From Pseudomonadota bacterium (GTDB lineage: Bacteria; Desulfobacterota; Anaeroferrophillalia; Anaeroferrophillales; Tharpellaceae): a DNA stretch of 41,583 nucleotides. Below the pieces are notes generated by a model. That model was not told where the DNA came from. It was given only the letters and a program-made list of their open reading frames with translations, and made no database searches. Positions 22,912 to 30,474 of the stretch are shown here, in pieces (the stretch's first letter is position 1; each line of letters begins with the position of its first letter). Made by a program: the position numbers and the translations under genes. The stretch covers positions 1-41,583 of the forward strand of contig WFRP01000125.1 in assembly GCA_015486505.1 (NCBI GenBank), read 5' to 3'.

Positions 22912-22957
22912 TAAAGCACATTAACCATCAAACCGATACTTACGGATTAAATTACTT

Positions 22958-23491
22958 ATGGAAAACGAGGCAATCAGGACTTTCAACGTTGGCGAACTGG
23001 CCGTCTATCCGGGACACGGCGTAGGTGAAATCACTGCCATCGAACAGCGTGAGGTCTGTGATGAAACGCAGAATTTTTACATAATGGTGATTCTGGACAG
23101 CAATATCACGATTATGATCCCCAAGAACAACACCACCAACGTCGGCTTAAGAGCCCTGGTCAACGCCGAACAGATCAACGAAGTCTATACGACCCTGAAA
23201 AAACGCAAAATCAAACTCTCGCACCAAACCTGGAACAAACGCTACAAACAGTTTCACGATAAAATAAAACGGGGTTCACTTTTTGAAGTCGCCGAGGTCT
23301 TTCGTGATCTTAATCTGATCAGCATAAATAAAGAGCTCTCTTTCGGCGAACGTAAAATGATGGAAACCGCCAAACATCTGATTATCTCCGAACTGGCCTT
23401 AGCCCGCAACCTCTCCGAGGCTGAAATCGACCAGGAAATCCAGGAAATATTCGCAAACAACGAACCTGAAACCGAGACCGAGCAATCTTGA
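22958..23491 (+). CDS. carD: CarD-family transcriptional regulator
   Basis: CarD-like proteins bind the beta subunit of RNA polymerase and the -10 upstream edge, stabilising open complexes, often at rRNA promoters. The 177-residue protein begins with the RNAP-interaction (Tudor-like) domain: FNVGELAVYPGHGVGEITAI at residues 8-27, then MIPKNNTTNVGLRALV. The C-terminal helical DNA-binding part contains KRGSLFEVAEVFRDL and SFGERKMMETAKHLIISELA. The length and pattern are those of the deltaproteobacterial CdnL/CarD group. It is followed, in the order common in these bacteria, by a PIN/TRAM protein and ispDF. The hairpin repeat occurs on both sides of the gene. The Shine-Dalgarno is weak (CGGAT). 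Confidence 0.94.
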   Translation: MENEAIRTFNVGELAVYPGHGVGEITAIEQREVCDETQNFYIMVILDSNITIMIPKNNTTNVGLRALVNAEQINEVYTTLKKRKIKLSHQTWNKRYKQFHDKIKRGSLFEVAEVFRDLNLISINKELSFGERKMMETAKHLIISELALARNLSEAEIDQEIQEIFANNEPETETEQS

Positions 23492-23540
23492 TTTACGTCG
23501 AAATGGCTCCCGAAAAGCATTACGGGTTTTGTCAGACTAA

Positions 23541-23665
23541 TTCGGGAACAAATTCCCGCAACCCAAAAGAAAGTTTTCGGCCCGCAAATAAGTACTCTTA
23601 TCAGAACATTTTCTGATTATTAAATCTTGTTTTTTTGGTGCAGAAAATAACCTGTAAGGTACTAA
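23541..23665 (+). repeat. Hairpin-array repeat, copy 7 (long right arm, no insert)
   Basis: Starts TTCGGGAA, with the stem CGGGAA/TTCCCG, and has CTAA on both sides (23537-23540 and 23662-23665). It ends 15 bases before the proposed start of the PIN/TRAM gene. Confidence 0.92.
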
Positions 23666-23680
23666 GATACGAGAAGACCA

Positions 23681-24670
23681 TTGCAGATAATCCGCGCATT
23701 TTTCGTTCTATCATCAGCCCTACTTTCTTTTCAGATCGCAAAAGTTCAATTTGGCCGGATCGATTACGCCTGCGTTGCCGCGTTCATTACCGCGGCCCTT
23801 ATAACCTACACATTCTACCTGATCAGCCGCCTGAAAAAAGTGCCTTTACGCACCCTGGTCGGGGGTTTTTCCGGGATGGTAATCGGCCTCTTTATCGCCA
23901 ACCTGCTCCTGCGCGGCGCTCCGTTTGTCGACCTGTTCGACAACCCGCGTACCAGCTTCACCCTTTATCTGCTGACCTACTCAATGTTTGCCTACGTCGC
24001 GCTGGAGGTCGGCCTGAAAAAAGGCGATGAGTTTGATCTCATCCATTCCCTGGTCGCAAAAAAGCGCCACGATTCCGAGAAAATTGTCGACACCTCCGTA
24101 ATTATTGACGGCCGGATTGCCGATGCCTGCGAAACCGGATTTATCGAAGGAACCTTGATCATCCCGCAATTTGTTCTCCACGAGCTCCAGCTCATCGCCG
24201 ATTCCCCCGACTCTTTAAAAAGAACCCGGGGCCGGCGCGGCCTTGATATCTTAAAGCGCATCCAGAATCAGGCTAAAATCAAAATCGATATTACCGAAGA
24301 AGATTTCCCCCGGATCAAGGATGTTGACTCCAAACTGGTCGCTCTGGCAAAAAAACGCGAAGCCCAGATTCTGACCAATGATTACAACCTGAATAAGGTT
24401 GCCGATCTGCAGGGAGTCGAAGTTCTCAACCTCAACCAGCTGGCCGAGGCCTTGAAACCGCTGGTGCTGCCCGGCGAAAGTATGAATGTAATCGTCTCCA
24501 AAGAGGGCAAAGAGCCGATGCAGGGCGTGGCCTATCTTGATGACGGCACCATGGTGGTTATCGATCAAGGCCGCGACCTGGTTGGTGAAGCGGCTGAAGT
24601 TACAGTTACCAGCGTCCTGCAGACCACCGCCGGGCGTATGATTTTTGCCAAGCGCAAAAACGGTTCTTAA
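23681..24670 (+). CDS. Membrane-anchored PIN/TRAM-domain protein (YacL-like)
   Basis: The 329-residue protein has three parts. About four hydrophobic segments occupy residues 1-110 (IIRAFFVLSSALLSFQIA and later ones). A PIN nuclease-like domain covers about 125-240, with acidic residues in VDTSVIIDGRIAD, LHELQLIADS and TNDYNLNKVADL. A TRAM domain near 265-329 (ESMNVIVSKEGKEPMQGVAY) is a predicted RNA-binding fold. Homologues such as YacL are found next to ispD in many bacteria, as here; their physiological role is not settled, but a membrane-tethered ribonuclease is plausible. The start is a TTG at 23681, with GAGAAGA upstream, immediately after a repeat copy; it is uncertain. It ends 3 bases before ispDF. 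Confidence 0.88.
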   Translation: MQIIRAFFVLSSALLSFQIAKVQFGRIDYACVAAFITAALITYTFYLISRLKKVPLRTLVGGFSGMVIGLFIANLLLRGAPFVDLFDNPRTSFTLYLLTYSMFAYVALEVGLKKGDEFDLIHSLVAKKRHDSEKIVDTSVIIDGRIADACETGFIEGTLIIPQFVLHELQLIADSPDSLKRTRGRRGLDILKRIQNQAKIKIDITEEDFPRIKDVDSKLVALAKKREAQILTNDYNLNKVADLQGVEVLNLNQLAEALKPLVLPGESMNVIVSKEGKEPMQGVAYLDDGTMVVIDQGRDLVGEAAEVTVTSVLQTTAGRMIFAKRKNGS

Positions 24671-24673
24671 ACT

Positions 24674-25927
24674 GTGCCGGAGTTGAAAGATAAGTCAGTT
24701 TTCGCAATTATTGTTGCGGCCGGCAGCGGCAACCGCTGCCCCGGTCCCAGGGCCAAGCAGTTCCTTAACCTTAAAGGCAAACCCATCTATACCCGGAGTG
24801 TTCAGGCTTTCCAGGAAACCGCGTGCGTCTCCGGCATTATAATTGTCGGCCCCGGCAATAACGCGGCCGCCCTGCTTGAAATGCAGGCCCTGACCGAAAC
24901 TTTTCCCAAAGTAATAAAGGTTGTCGCCGGCGGCAAGAGCCGGACGGAATCGGTCGCCAACGGGCTTAAAGCCCTGCGTTCAAGCGGCAATATCACAGAA
25001 AACGACCCGGTTCTGATCCATGACGGCGTCCGCCCGCTGGTCACGCCGGAACTTATCCGGCAGGTGGCCGGCAAAGTCGGCCCCGACCAGATCGCCATCC
25101 CGACCACAACCCCAACGGCCACCGTTAAAAAAATTTCCGGAGAAACCATCACCGCAACCATCGACCGGGAGACCACCGGCCTGGCGCAAACCCCGCAGGG
25201 TGTAACTTATGCCCTGCTGGAAGAAGCCGTAAGCCACTGGCTGAAGCACCCGACGTCCGCAATCACTGATGAAGGTTCTCTCATCGAAAACCTGCCCCCC
25301 GAAAGACGACAGCAAATAATTATGAACAACGTTTCCGGCGATCCCGACAATCTTAAAATCACTTTTCCAAAGGATCTACAAAAGGCGGAAACCATTCTTG
25401 ATGAGAGAGAAAACCTTAAACCGGTTTCACCCGACAACCTCCCCTATAAACCCCGCGTAGCGACCGGCTTCGGCTACGATGTTCACGCCTTTGCCCCGCA
25501 GCGAAAACTTTTTCTGGGCGGCCTTGAAATCCCGCACCCTCTGGGCCTGGCCGGACATTCCGATGCCGATGTTTTAATTCATGCCTTAGTCGATGCCATC
25601 CTTGGCGCCATCGGGGCCGGCGACATCGGCCGCCATTTCCCGGATCACGACCCGACCTACAAAGACTTGAGCAGTCTTTTCTTTCTCCAAAGAACCATGC
25701 GGCTGGTTCAGAAACGGGGATTTCATCTGGAGGCGGCCGATATTACAGTGGTGGCCGAGCAGCCAAAACTCAAACCCCATATACCGGAGATGCTGACCCG
25801 ACTGCATCGATGCATTGCGCAGCCGTGCCAATTAAACATCAAGGCCACCACCAGCGAAGGCCTCGGGTTTACCGGTCGTCGCGAAGGGATCGCGGCTTAC
25901 GCGGTTGCGACCGTGACCGCAACCTGA
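24674..25927 (+). CDS. ispDF: Bifunctional IspD-IspF (MEP pathway)
   Basis: One 417-residue protein combines two enzymes of isoprenoid precursor synthesis. The IspD part (about 1-235) makes CDP-methylerythritol from CTP: AIIVAAGSGNRC is the nucleotide-binding loop, AKQFLNLKGKPI follows, and VLIHDGVRPLV and GLAQTPQG are present. The IspF part (about 255-417) makes the cyclodiphosphate: RVATGFGYDVHAF holds the zinc Asp and His, HSDADVLIHALVDAILGA the next His, and GDIGRHFPD and ATTSEGLGFTGRREG are typical. The linker is short and there is no internal stop, so the fusion is genuine in this sequence. The start is GTG with little Shine-Dalgarno. The intermediate kinase gene ispE is not nearby. Confidence 0.95.
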   Translation: MPELKDKSVFAIIVAAGSGNRCPGPRAKQFLNLKGKPIYTRSVQAFQETACVSGIIIVGPGNNAAALLEMQALTETFPKVIKVVAGGKSRTESVANGLKALRSSGNITENDPVLIHDGVRPLVTPELIRQVAGKVGPDQIAIPTTTPTATVKKISGETITATIDRETTGLAQTPQGVTYALLEEAVSHWLKHPTSAITDEGSLIENLPPERRQQIIMNNVSGDPDNLKITFPKDLQKAETILDERENLKPVSPDNLPYKPRVATGFGYDVHAFAPQRKLFLGGLEIPHPLGLAGHSDADVLIHALVDAILGAIGAGDIGRHFPDHDPTYKDLSSLFFLQRTMRLVQKRGFHLEAADITVVAEQPKLKPHIPEMLTRLHRCIAQPCQLNIKATTSEGLGFTGRREGIAAYAVATVTAT

Positions 25928-25943
25928 TTGCAGCCTGATTACC

Positions 25944-26744
25944 ATGATGATCCCACCTGCAAGTTCGCAAACTGAAAACATTTCCCGCCGGCTTGTCCGG
26001 CAGATTAACGATTCCCACCGGGCTTTCAAAATTGCACTCGGGCTTTCACTTATAATCCACGCGTTCCTGTTGCTGCCCGGCCTGTTCAACAAAACGCCCA
26101 GAAGGCTCTCCGATGAAAACCTGGTTGAGGTCAGGCTGCTTGATAAAGCCCCAAAATCCAAACCAAAATCCAGACCGCCGGTAAAACACCGCAAACCAAC
26201 CCTGAAACCTAAAAGGAAGCTCAAACACAAAAAAAAATCCAAGCCGAAAAAAAAATTGCGTAAGGTCACCAAGGAATCAACTCTCGCCCGCCGCCGCAGC
26301 GTTCCTAAAAAAAAGAAACCGGCCGCCGACAACAAACTTGAGGCGATCAAAAAACGTCTCGCCCGGCAACAGGAAGAAGAGAAACTCAACCAGATTCGCC
26401 AACGCCTGCGCCGTAGCGTATCACCCGCAGCTAAAGCCCGGCAAAGCCGCCTGACCCAGGCCTACAGTCAAACACTGACCGCCTGGATAATGCGCAACTG
26501 GCATTTGCCGGAATACCTTCTGAACAGCGGCCTTGAAGCCACAATCAGCTTGACGATTTCCGCCTCCGGAACTCTGATAAACCTTAATGAGGAACAATTA
26601 TCCGGCAATTCGATTTTTGATAACGCCATGCGCCAGGCCATCAGCAACGCTAACCCGTTTCCGCCTTTCCCGGCGGAATTAACTATTCCGCGGGAGGAAT
26701 TTGTCATAACTTTCAACCCCAACAAGATTCTTAAAGAGAACTGA
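25944..26744 (+). CDS. tolA: TolA/TonB-type energy-transducing periplasmic protein
   Basis: TolA links the inner-membrane TolQR motor to TolB/Pal at the outer membrane. The 266-residue protein has one N-terminal transmembrane helix (LGLSLIIHAFLLLPGLF, about residues 33-50). A very Lys/Arg/Pro-rich periplasmic stretch follows, about 65-155 (KPKRKLKHKKKSKPKKKL), and a C-terminal TonB/TolA domain lies at about 165-266 (LTAWIMRNWHLPEYL and LTISASGTLINLNEE). Assignment as TolA rather than TonB rests on the neighbouring tolB (3 bases downstream), pal and cpoB. The usual tolQ and tolR genes are not upstream; ispDF is there instead. Start at ATG 25944 or 25947. Confidence 0.82.
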   Translation: MMIPPASSQTENISRRLVRQINDSHRAFKIALGLSLIIHAFLLLPGLFNKTPRRLSDENLVEVRLLDKAPKSKPKSRPPVKHRKPTLKPKRKLKHKKKSKPKKKLRKVTKESTLARRRSVPKKKKPAADNKLEAIKKRLARQQEEEKLNQIRQRLRRSVSPAAKARQSRLTQAYSQTLTAWIMRNWHLPEYLLNSGLEATISLTISASGTLINLNEEQLSGNSIFDNAMRQAISNANPFPPFPAELTIPREEFVITFNPNKILKEN

Positions 26745-26747
26745 GCA

Positions 26748-28109
26748 ATGAAAAAAACAAGTTTCACAAAATCGGTCAAAGCAAGCCGCGCCCGGGTCCT
26801 GACCCTGCTGATGGTTTCCTGCATACTTCTAATCCTGGCCAACATAGCCCGGGCCCGGGTCTATCTTGAACTGGACTCACCCAACCTGCGGCGCGTCCCT
26901 CTGGCGATCGCCCCGCTGCAACCGCTTTGCGGCGCCAGCACCAATGCGGAAATTGCCCAGGTCGGACGTCAGATATTAATTGACGATCTCGAATTTTCTA
27001 CCTTTTTTGAACTGCTGCTTGACACTGAAAATTACCTCGAAAAACCCCAAAAATGCAGCCTCTCGCCCGGGACCTTTGATTACAGCAACTGGTCTTTGAT
27101 CGGGGCTGAACTGCTGATCAAAGCGGGCTATTCATTAAGCGGCAAAACCCTGGTCGCGGAATTTCGCCTCTACGACACCCTGGAAGGCAAAATGCTGATC
27201 GGGAAACGCTACCGCAGCCGGGCCAAAAATATCCGGCTGCTGTTCCATATGTTCACTAATCTTGTCGTGGAAAAGGTTACCGGCCTGCCCGGTGAATTCA
27301 CTGCCAAGATTGCCTTCTGCGGGCGCCGGCTCGGTGAACCGGCGCAAGAGTTATACATTTGTGATTATGACGGACAGGAATTACACCAGATCACCCGCAA
27401 TCACACTATCAACGTCTCCCCGGCCTGGTCCCATGACACCAATAAAATCGCCTACACTTCATATCTGAACAACAACCCCGATCTTTATGTTATCGACCTT
27501 AAAAAAGGCAAAGAGATACTTTTGAGCAAGCGCAAAGGGCTCAATGTGGCCGCCGACTGGTCGGCTGACGATCGCTACCTGACTTTGATGCAGCGCTATG
27601 CCCACCACAGCGAAATAACCATTATCGACAGCAGTTCGGGAAAAACCATACGCCGCCTGACCAACAGCCCTTCTAACCAGGCCTCACCCTGCTGGTCGCC
27701 TGACAACAGCGAAATCGCTTTTGTCTCCGACCGCAGCGGCACTCCCCATATTTACGTTATCCCGGCCTCCGGGGGCTCCTGGAGGCGCCTCACCAAAATC
27801 GACGCCTATAACGCCGACCCGGACTGGTCCGTTTGTAATGACAAAATCGTTTTCACCTCCAGGATCGATGGGATCTTCCAAATCTGCACGATCCGGCCGG
27901 ATGGTTCGGGCTACCGCCAACTAACCTTTACCAACAGTAATTGCGAAGTTCCCTGCTGGTCACCAAATGGCCGTCACATTCTTTTCACAAAGAAAATCAA
28001 CAATATCCGCCAGTTAATGGTTATGGACGCCAAGGGCCGCAACCTGAAACAGATCACTTTTGACAAAATCGACAAGAAAGGACCCAGCTGGTCCGCCAAC
28101 CGTCGATAA
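26748..28109 (+). CDS. tolB: Tol-Pal system beta-propeller protein TolB
   Basis: TolB is a periplasmic protein that binds Pal and, through its N-terminus, TolA. The 453-residue precursor has a long basic/hydrophobic signal peptide (LTLLMVSCILLILANIARA). The TolB N-terminal domain covers about residues 35-190. A C-terminal six-bladed propeller is built of PD40 repeats, visible as VSPAWSHDTNKIAYTS, AADWSADDRYLTLM, ASPCWSPDNSEIAFVSDRSG, ADPDWSVCNDKIVFTS, EVPCWSPNGRHILFTK and KGPSWSANRR. It follows tolA by three bases and is surely co-transcribed with it. It is followed by a 461-base gap before the pal start, with repeat copy 8. Confidence 0.95.
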   Translation: MKKTSFTKSVKASRARVLTLLMVSCILLILANIARARVYLELDSPNLRRVPLAIAPLQPLCGASTNAEIAQVGRQILIDDLEFSTFFELLLDTENYLEKPQKCSLSPGTFDYSNWSLIGAELLIKAGYSLSGKTLVAEFRLYDTLEGKMLIGKRYRSRAKNIRLLFHMFTNLVVEKVTGLPGEFTAKIAFCGRRLGEPAQELYICDYDGQELHQITRNHTINVSPAWSHDTNKIAYTSYLNNNPDLYVIDLKKGKEILLSKRKGLNVAADWSADDRYLTLMQRYAHHSEITIIDSSSGKTIRRLTNSPSNQASPCWSPDNSEIAFVSDRSGTPHIYVIPASGGSWRRLTKIDAYNADPDWSVCNDKIVFTSRIDGIFQICTIRPDGSGYRQLTFTNSNCEVPCWSPNGRHILFTKKINNIRQLMVMDAKGRNLKQITFDKIDKKGPSWSANRR

Positions 28110-28291
28110 AACTCGCATAAAAGTAATCACGACAATAAAAAAACTTACAGGATAACTCGCAAATGTACTCGCAATAGAACAAATATAACCAACTAACCCA
28201 GGTTCCCGGAGCGCCCTAACCACAGAAAATATTGGAAGATTTTAATTAACCGGCTGCTTTTCAAAGGCATCACATTGACAAAACTATCTAA

Positions 28292-28440
28292 TGCGGAAAC
28301 AAATTCCCGCACCCCAAAAGAAAGTTTTCGGCCCGTACCCCAAGGGCAATCCGCTGGTCGCAGATAAGTACTCTTATCAGAACATTTTCTGATTATCAAA
28401 TCTGGTTTTTTGGTGCAGAAAATAACCTGTAAGGTACTAA
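28292..28440 (+). repeat. Hairpin-array repeat, copy 8 (insert plus long right arm)
   Basis: At 149 bp the longest copy, it has both the insert (CCCCAAGGGCAATCCGCTGG) and the long arm. It is bounded by CTAA on each side (28288-28291 and 28437-28440). The first stem is slightly altered (TGCGGAAA/TTCCCGCA). Confidence 0.93.
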
Positions 28441-28455
28441 ATATATGAAATTAGC

Positions 28456-28484
28456 TTGATTTTTTATATTAAAGGAGTTATGTA
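28456..28484 (+). promoter_or_regulatory. Possible pal promoter
   Basis: TTGATT (28456-28461) and TATGTA (28479-28484) are 17 bases apart, immediately downstream of repeat copy 8 and about 85 bases before the pal start. It suggests that pal has its own promoter. Confidence 0.45.
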
Positions 28485-28570
28485 TAGTGCATCAGACACT
28501 GTTTTAAAATGTTCTGGTATTAATTAAGCACTTGTTTAACCTTCAACAATCACCGAAAAAGGAGTCCCAA

Positions 28571-29122
28571 ATGAAAGCAGCAAAAGCAATTCTGGCGTTG
28601 GCTTTGTTCGCAAGCTTGATGTTTGTGTTCACAAGTTGCACATGCAAACCTGATCTCGAAGAAGAGAAAGTCACGCAACCGACGACAATGACAACCCCGG
28701 CCGCAGCAACCTCCTCCGAGGCGGTTAAACCGGCAGCGACCTCTACCGGCGTAGTTACCGTTGGCGACCGGGTGGTTGATATCGGCGACCATATTTTCCC
28801 GATCTATTTTGATTTCGACAAAGCCGCTTTACGCAGTGACGCCCGCGAAACTCTGGGGAAACTGGCGCAGTGGATGAAAGTCAACCCCGAGGTCAAACTG
28901 CGCATCGACGGCCACTGCGATGAACGCGGCTCAAACGAGTATAACCTGGCCTTAGGTGAAACCCGGGCCGCCAGCGCGCAGAAATATTTGGTCTATCTGG
29001 GAATCTCTCCGGAACGTTTTGAGATATTAAGTTTCGGTGAAGAAAAACCGGTCTGCAGCGAAGCCACGGAAAGCTGCTGGAGCCGATGCCGGCGGGATGA
29101 TTTTACAATTACCGCCAAATAA
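28571..29122 (+). CDS. pal: Peptidoglycan-associated lipoprotein Pal
   Basis: Pal is an outer-membrane lipoprotein that grips peptidoglycan and works with TolB. The 183-residue precursor has a signal peptide ending in the lipobox FTSC (Cys23), followed by a Thr/Ala/Pro-rich linker to about residue 65. The OmpA-like domain contains IYFDFDKAALRSDARETL, the diaminopimelate-binding region IDGHCDERGSNEYNLALGE with the conserved Asp and Arg, and LSFGEEKP near the end. The start at 28571 is chosen over the in-frame start at 28532 because AAAGGAGTCCCAA precedes it and the signal peptide then begins MKAAKAILAL. It probably has its own promoter. Repeat copies lie on both sides. Confidence 0.96.
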   Translation: MKAAKAILALALFASLMFVFTSCTCKPDLEEEKVTQPTTMTTPAAATSSEAVKPAATSTGVVTVGDRVVDIGDHIFPIYFDFDKAALRSDARETLGKLAQWMKVNPEVKLRIDGHCDERGSNEYNLALGETRAASAQKYLVYLGISPERFEILSFGEEKPVCSEATESCWSRCRRDDFTITAK

Positions 29123-29133
29123 TGAAACTTTCA

Positions 29134-29268
29134 TTAGTACCTTACAGGTTATTTTCGGTTTGAAAAAACAAGAAAATGTTCTGATAAGAGTACTTATTTG
29201 CGACCAGCGGAAGTGCCCCTGGGTACGGGCCGAAAAGGCCTGTTTGGGTTGCGGGATTTGTTCCCGCA
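29134..29268 (-). repeat. Hairpin-array repeat, copy 9 (with insert, short right arm)
   Basis: In reverse orientation, starting 11 bases after the pal stop codon and bounded by TTAG on both sides. It is nearly the same as copy 6, including the insert and the TTCAAACCG-type arm. The second hairpin is GGCC-TTTTC-GGCC. Confidence 0.93.
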
Positions 29269-29299
29269 TTAGAATAATAGACTGCATCTGTAAACAAGA

Positions 29300-29351
29300 C
29301 CGGCGGGAAGCCAGACAGCTGACCGACAAGGTTCAGCTTGGCTCCCGCCGG
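29300..29351 (+). promoter_or_regulatory. Stable hairpin in the cpoB leader
   Basis: CCGGCGGGAAGCCA pairs with TGGCTCCCGCCGG (one bulged A), continued by AGCTGA/TCAGCT. It ends about 20 bases before the cpoB start and has no T-run, so it is not a normal terminator. It may protect RNA or affect translation. Confidence 0.6.
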
Positions 29352-29371
29352 CGGTGGTTTGAATTTTGATC

Positions 29372-30190
29372 ATGAACGATTCGTATAAGTTAAAACTGAT
29401 CGCCATTCTGGTCATTGCATCGGCAATGATTTGCGGCTGTGCCGGTACTAATCAACAGCGCGAGGAGCAGGCAATCTACCACCGCCTTAACGCAATTGAA
29501 CAACAACAGGCAATCTTGCAGCGCGAGAGCGCCAGTGCCCAGAAAAAACTCAACGCCGACACCAACATCCGGCTTGACAACCTCGAAAGAGAGTTAAAAC
29601 TGCTCAGCGAGTCGGTTGAGGATGCCCTGGCCCGGCCCGAAGAAGTAAAATCAATTGACAAGTTTGAATTTGAAGGAACCATTGCCAACCTGGAGAAACG
29701 AATCCAGCAACTTGAGCAGGGAACAGCCACGGCTGCCCCAAATTCAGCCAAACCTAAAAACAACGTCCGGACTCCCCCGAGGCCGGCCCGCCCCGCCGCC
29801 AAAAAAGCCCCAGGCGCCCGCGAAAAGGCCCTCTATGACGATGCCTACAGCACTTTTAAGCGCGGCAATTTCAAAACGGCAAAAAATAAATTCGCAAAGT
29901 TTATTAAAACTTTCCCCAACAGCGGCTACAAGGTTAATTCTCAATTCTGGATCGGCGAATGCTATTATAAGATTGGAGATTACGCTGAAGCAATCATCAG
30001 GTATGATGAAATCATAGCCCAAGCCCCCCACCACCAGAAAGCGGCCAGCGCCCTCCTGAAACAGGGTTTTGCTTTCCTGAAACTCGGGGATACGACTGAC
30101 GGCAAACTAATTCTTGATAAAGTAGTCACAAACTACCCGAAAAGTGACCAGGCTGAAATTGCGCGGCGCAAACTCAAAACCATAAAATAG
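29372..30190 (+). CDS. cpoB: CpoB/YbgF-like Tol-Pal accessory protein
   Basis: CpoB (YbgF) coordinates Tol-Pal with peptidoglycan synthesis at division. This 272-residue precursor has a hydrophobic leader ending in ICGC (Cys23). A lipoprotein form is likely, unlike soluble E. coli CpoB. An N-terminal coiled-coil spans about residues 30-115 (LNAIEQQQAILQRE, LDNLERELKLLSESVED), followed by a Pro/Ala-rich linker. TPR repeats from about residue 145 read ALYDDAYSTFKRGNFKTAKN, QFWIGECYYKIGDYAEAI and ALLKQGFAFLKLGDTTDGK. The start at 29372 (ATG) is preferred over the TTG six bases earlier. It follows pal with a spacer holding a repeat copy and a strong hairpin. Confidence 0.9.
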   Translation: MNDSYKLKLIAILVIASAMICGCAGTNQQREEQAIYHRLNAIEQQQAILQRESASAQKKLNADTNIRLDNLERELKLLSESVEDALARPEEVKSIDKFEFEGTIANLEKRIQQLEQGTATAAPNSAKPKNNVRTPPRPARPAAKKAPGAREKALYDDAYSTFKRGNFKTAKNKFAKFIKTFPNSGYKVNSQFWIGECYYKIGDYAEAIIRYDEIIAQAPHHQKAASALLKQGFAFLKLGDTTDGKLILDKVVTNYPKSDQAEIARRKLKTIK

Positions 30191-30244
30191 CCGCAGCCGC
30201 GACATCGATGGCACAGGTTGTGCAGTTGTGCTAATATTAACATT

Positions 30245-30392
30245 TTCGTACCTTACAGGTTATTTTCTGCACCAAAAAACAAGATTTAATAGTCAGAAAA
30301 TGTTCTGATAAGAGTACTTATTTGCGACCAGCGGAAGTGCCCCTGGGTACGGGCCAAAAAAGCCCGATTGGGTTGCGGGATCTGTTCCCGCG
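30245..30392 (-). repeat. Hairpin-array repeat, copy 10 (insert plus long right arm)
   Basis: In reverse orientation between cpoB and pilM. The second hairpin is CGGGC-TTTTTT-GGCCCG. The right side is followed by TTAG (30393-30396), and the terminus at 30245 is TTCG where other copies have TTAG. Confidence 0.93.
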
Positions 30393-30393
30393 T

Positions 30394-30422
30394 TAGACAG
30401 TTCTCATAATACTTTATACCAT
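30394..30422 (+). promoter_or_regulatory. Possible pilM promoter
   Basis: TAGACA (30394-30399) and TACCAT (30417-30422) are 17 bases apart, starting inside the TTAG that borders repeat copy 10 and 52 bases before pilM. A weak match. Confidence 0.3.
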
Positions 30423-30474
30423 ACCCGAATATAATTACTAAAAAGTAACCAAAAACCGGGAGCCAATCCAATTT

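Larger units (their letters stand above)
22563..22957. other. pilD-carD divergent spacer, 395 bp
   Basis: No gene is seen. This region must hold the promoters of both divergent genes. Several TTGACT hexamers lie at 22585-22605 and at 22722. Hairpin-repeat copy 6 fills 22777-22911 and would lie in the carD leader if transcription starts near 22755. Confidence 0.65.
28110..28570. other. tolB-pal spacer, 461 bp
   Basis: No gene is seen. 28110-28291 is AT-rich with no clear terminator. Then come repeat copy 8 (28292-28440), a promoter-like site (28456-28484) and the pal leader with Shine-Dalgarno AAAGGAG. In many genomes tolB and pal are nearly adjacent. Confidence 0.65.

Noticed and set aside
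5168..30392. CRISPR array
   Set aside because: The repeats are over 110 bp, dispersed over 25 kb in both orientations, and have no regular spacers or cas genes.
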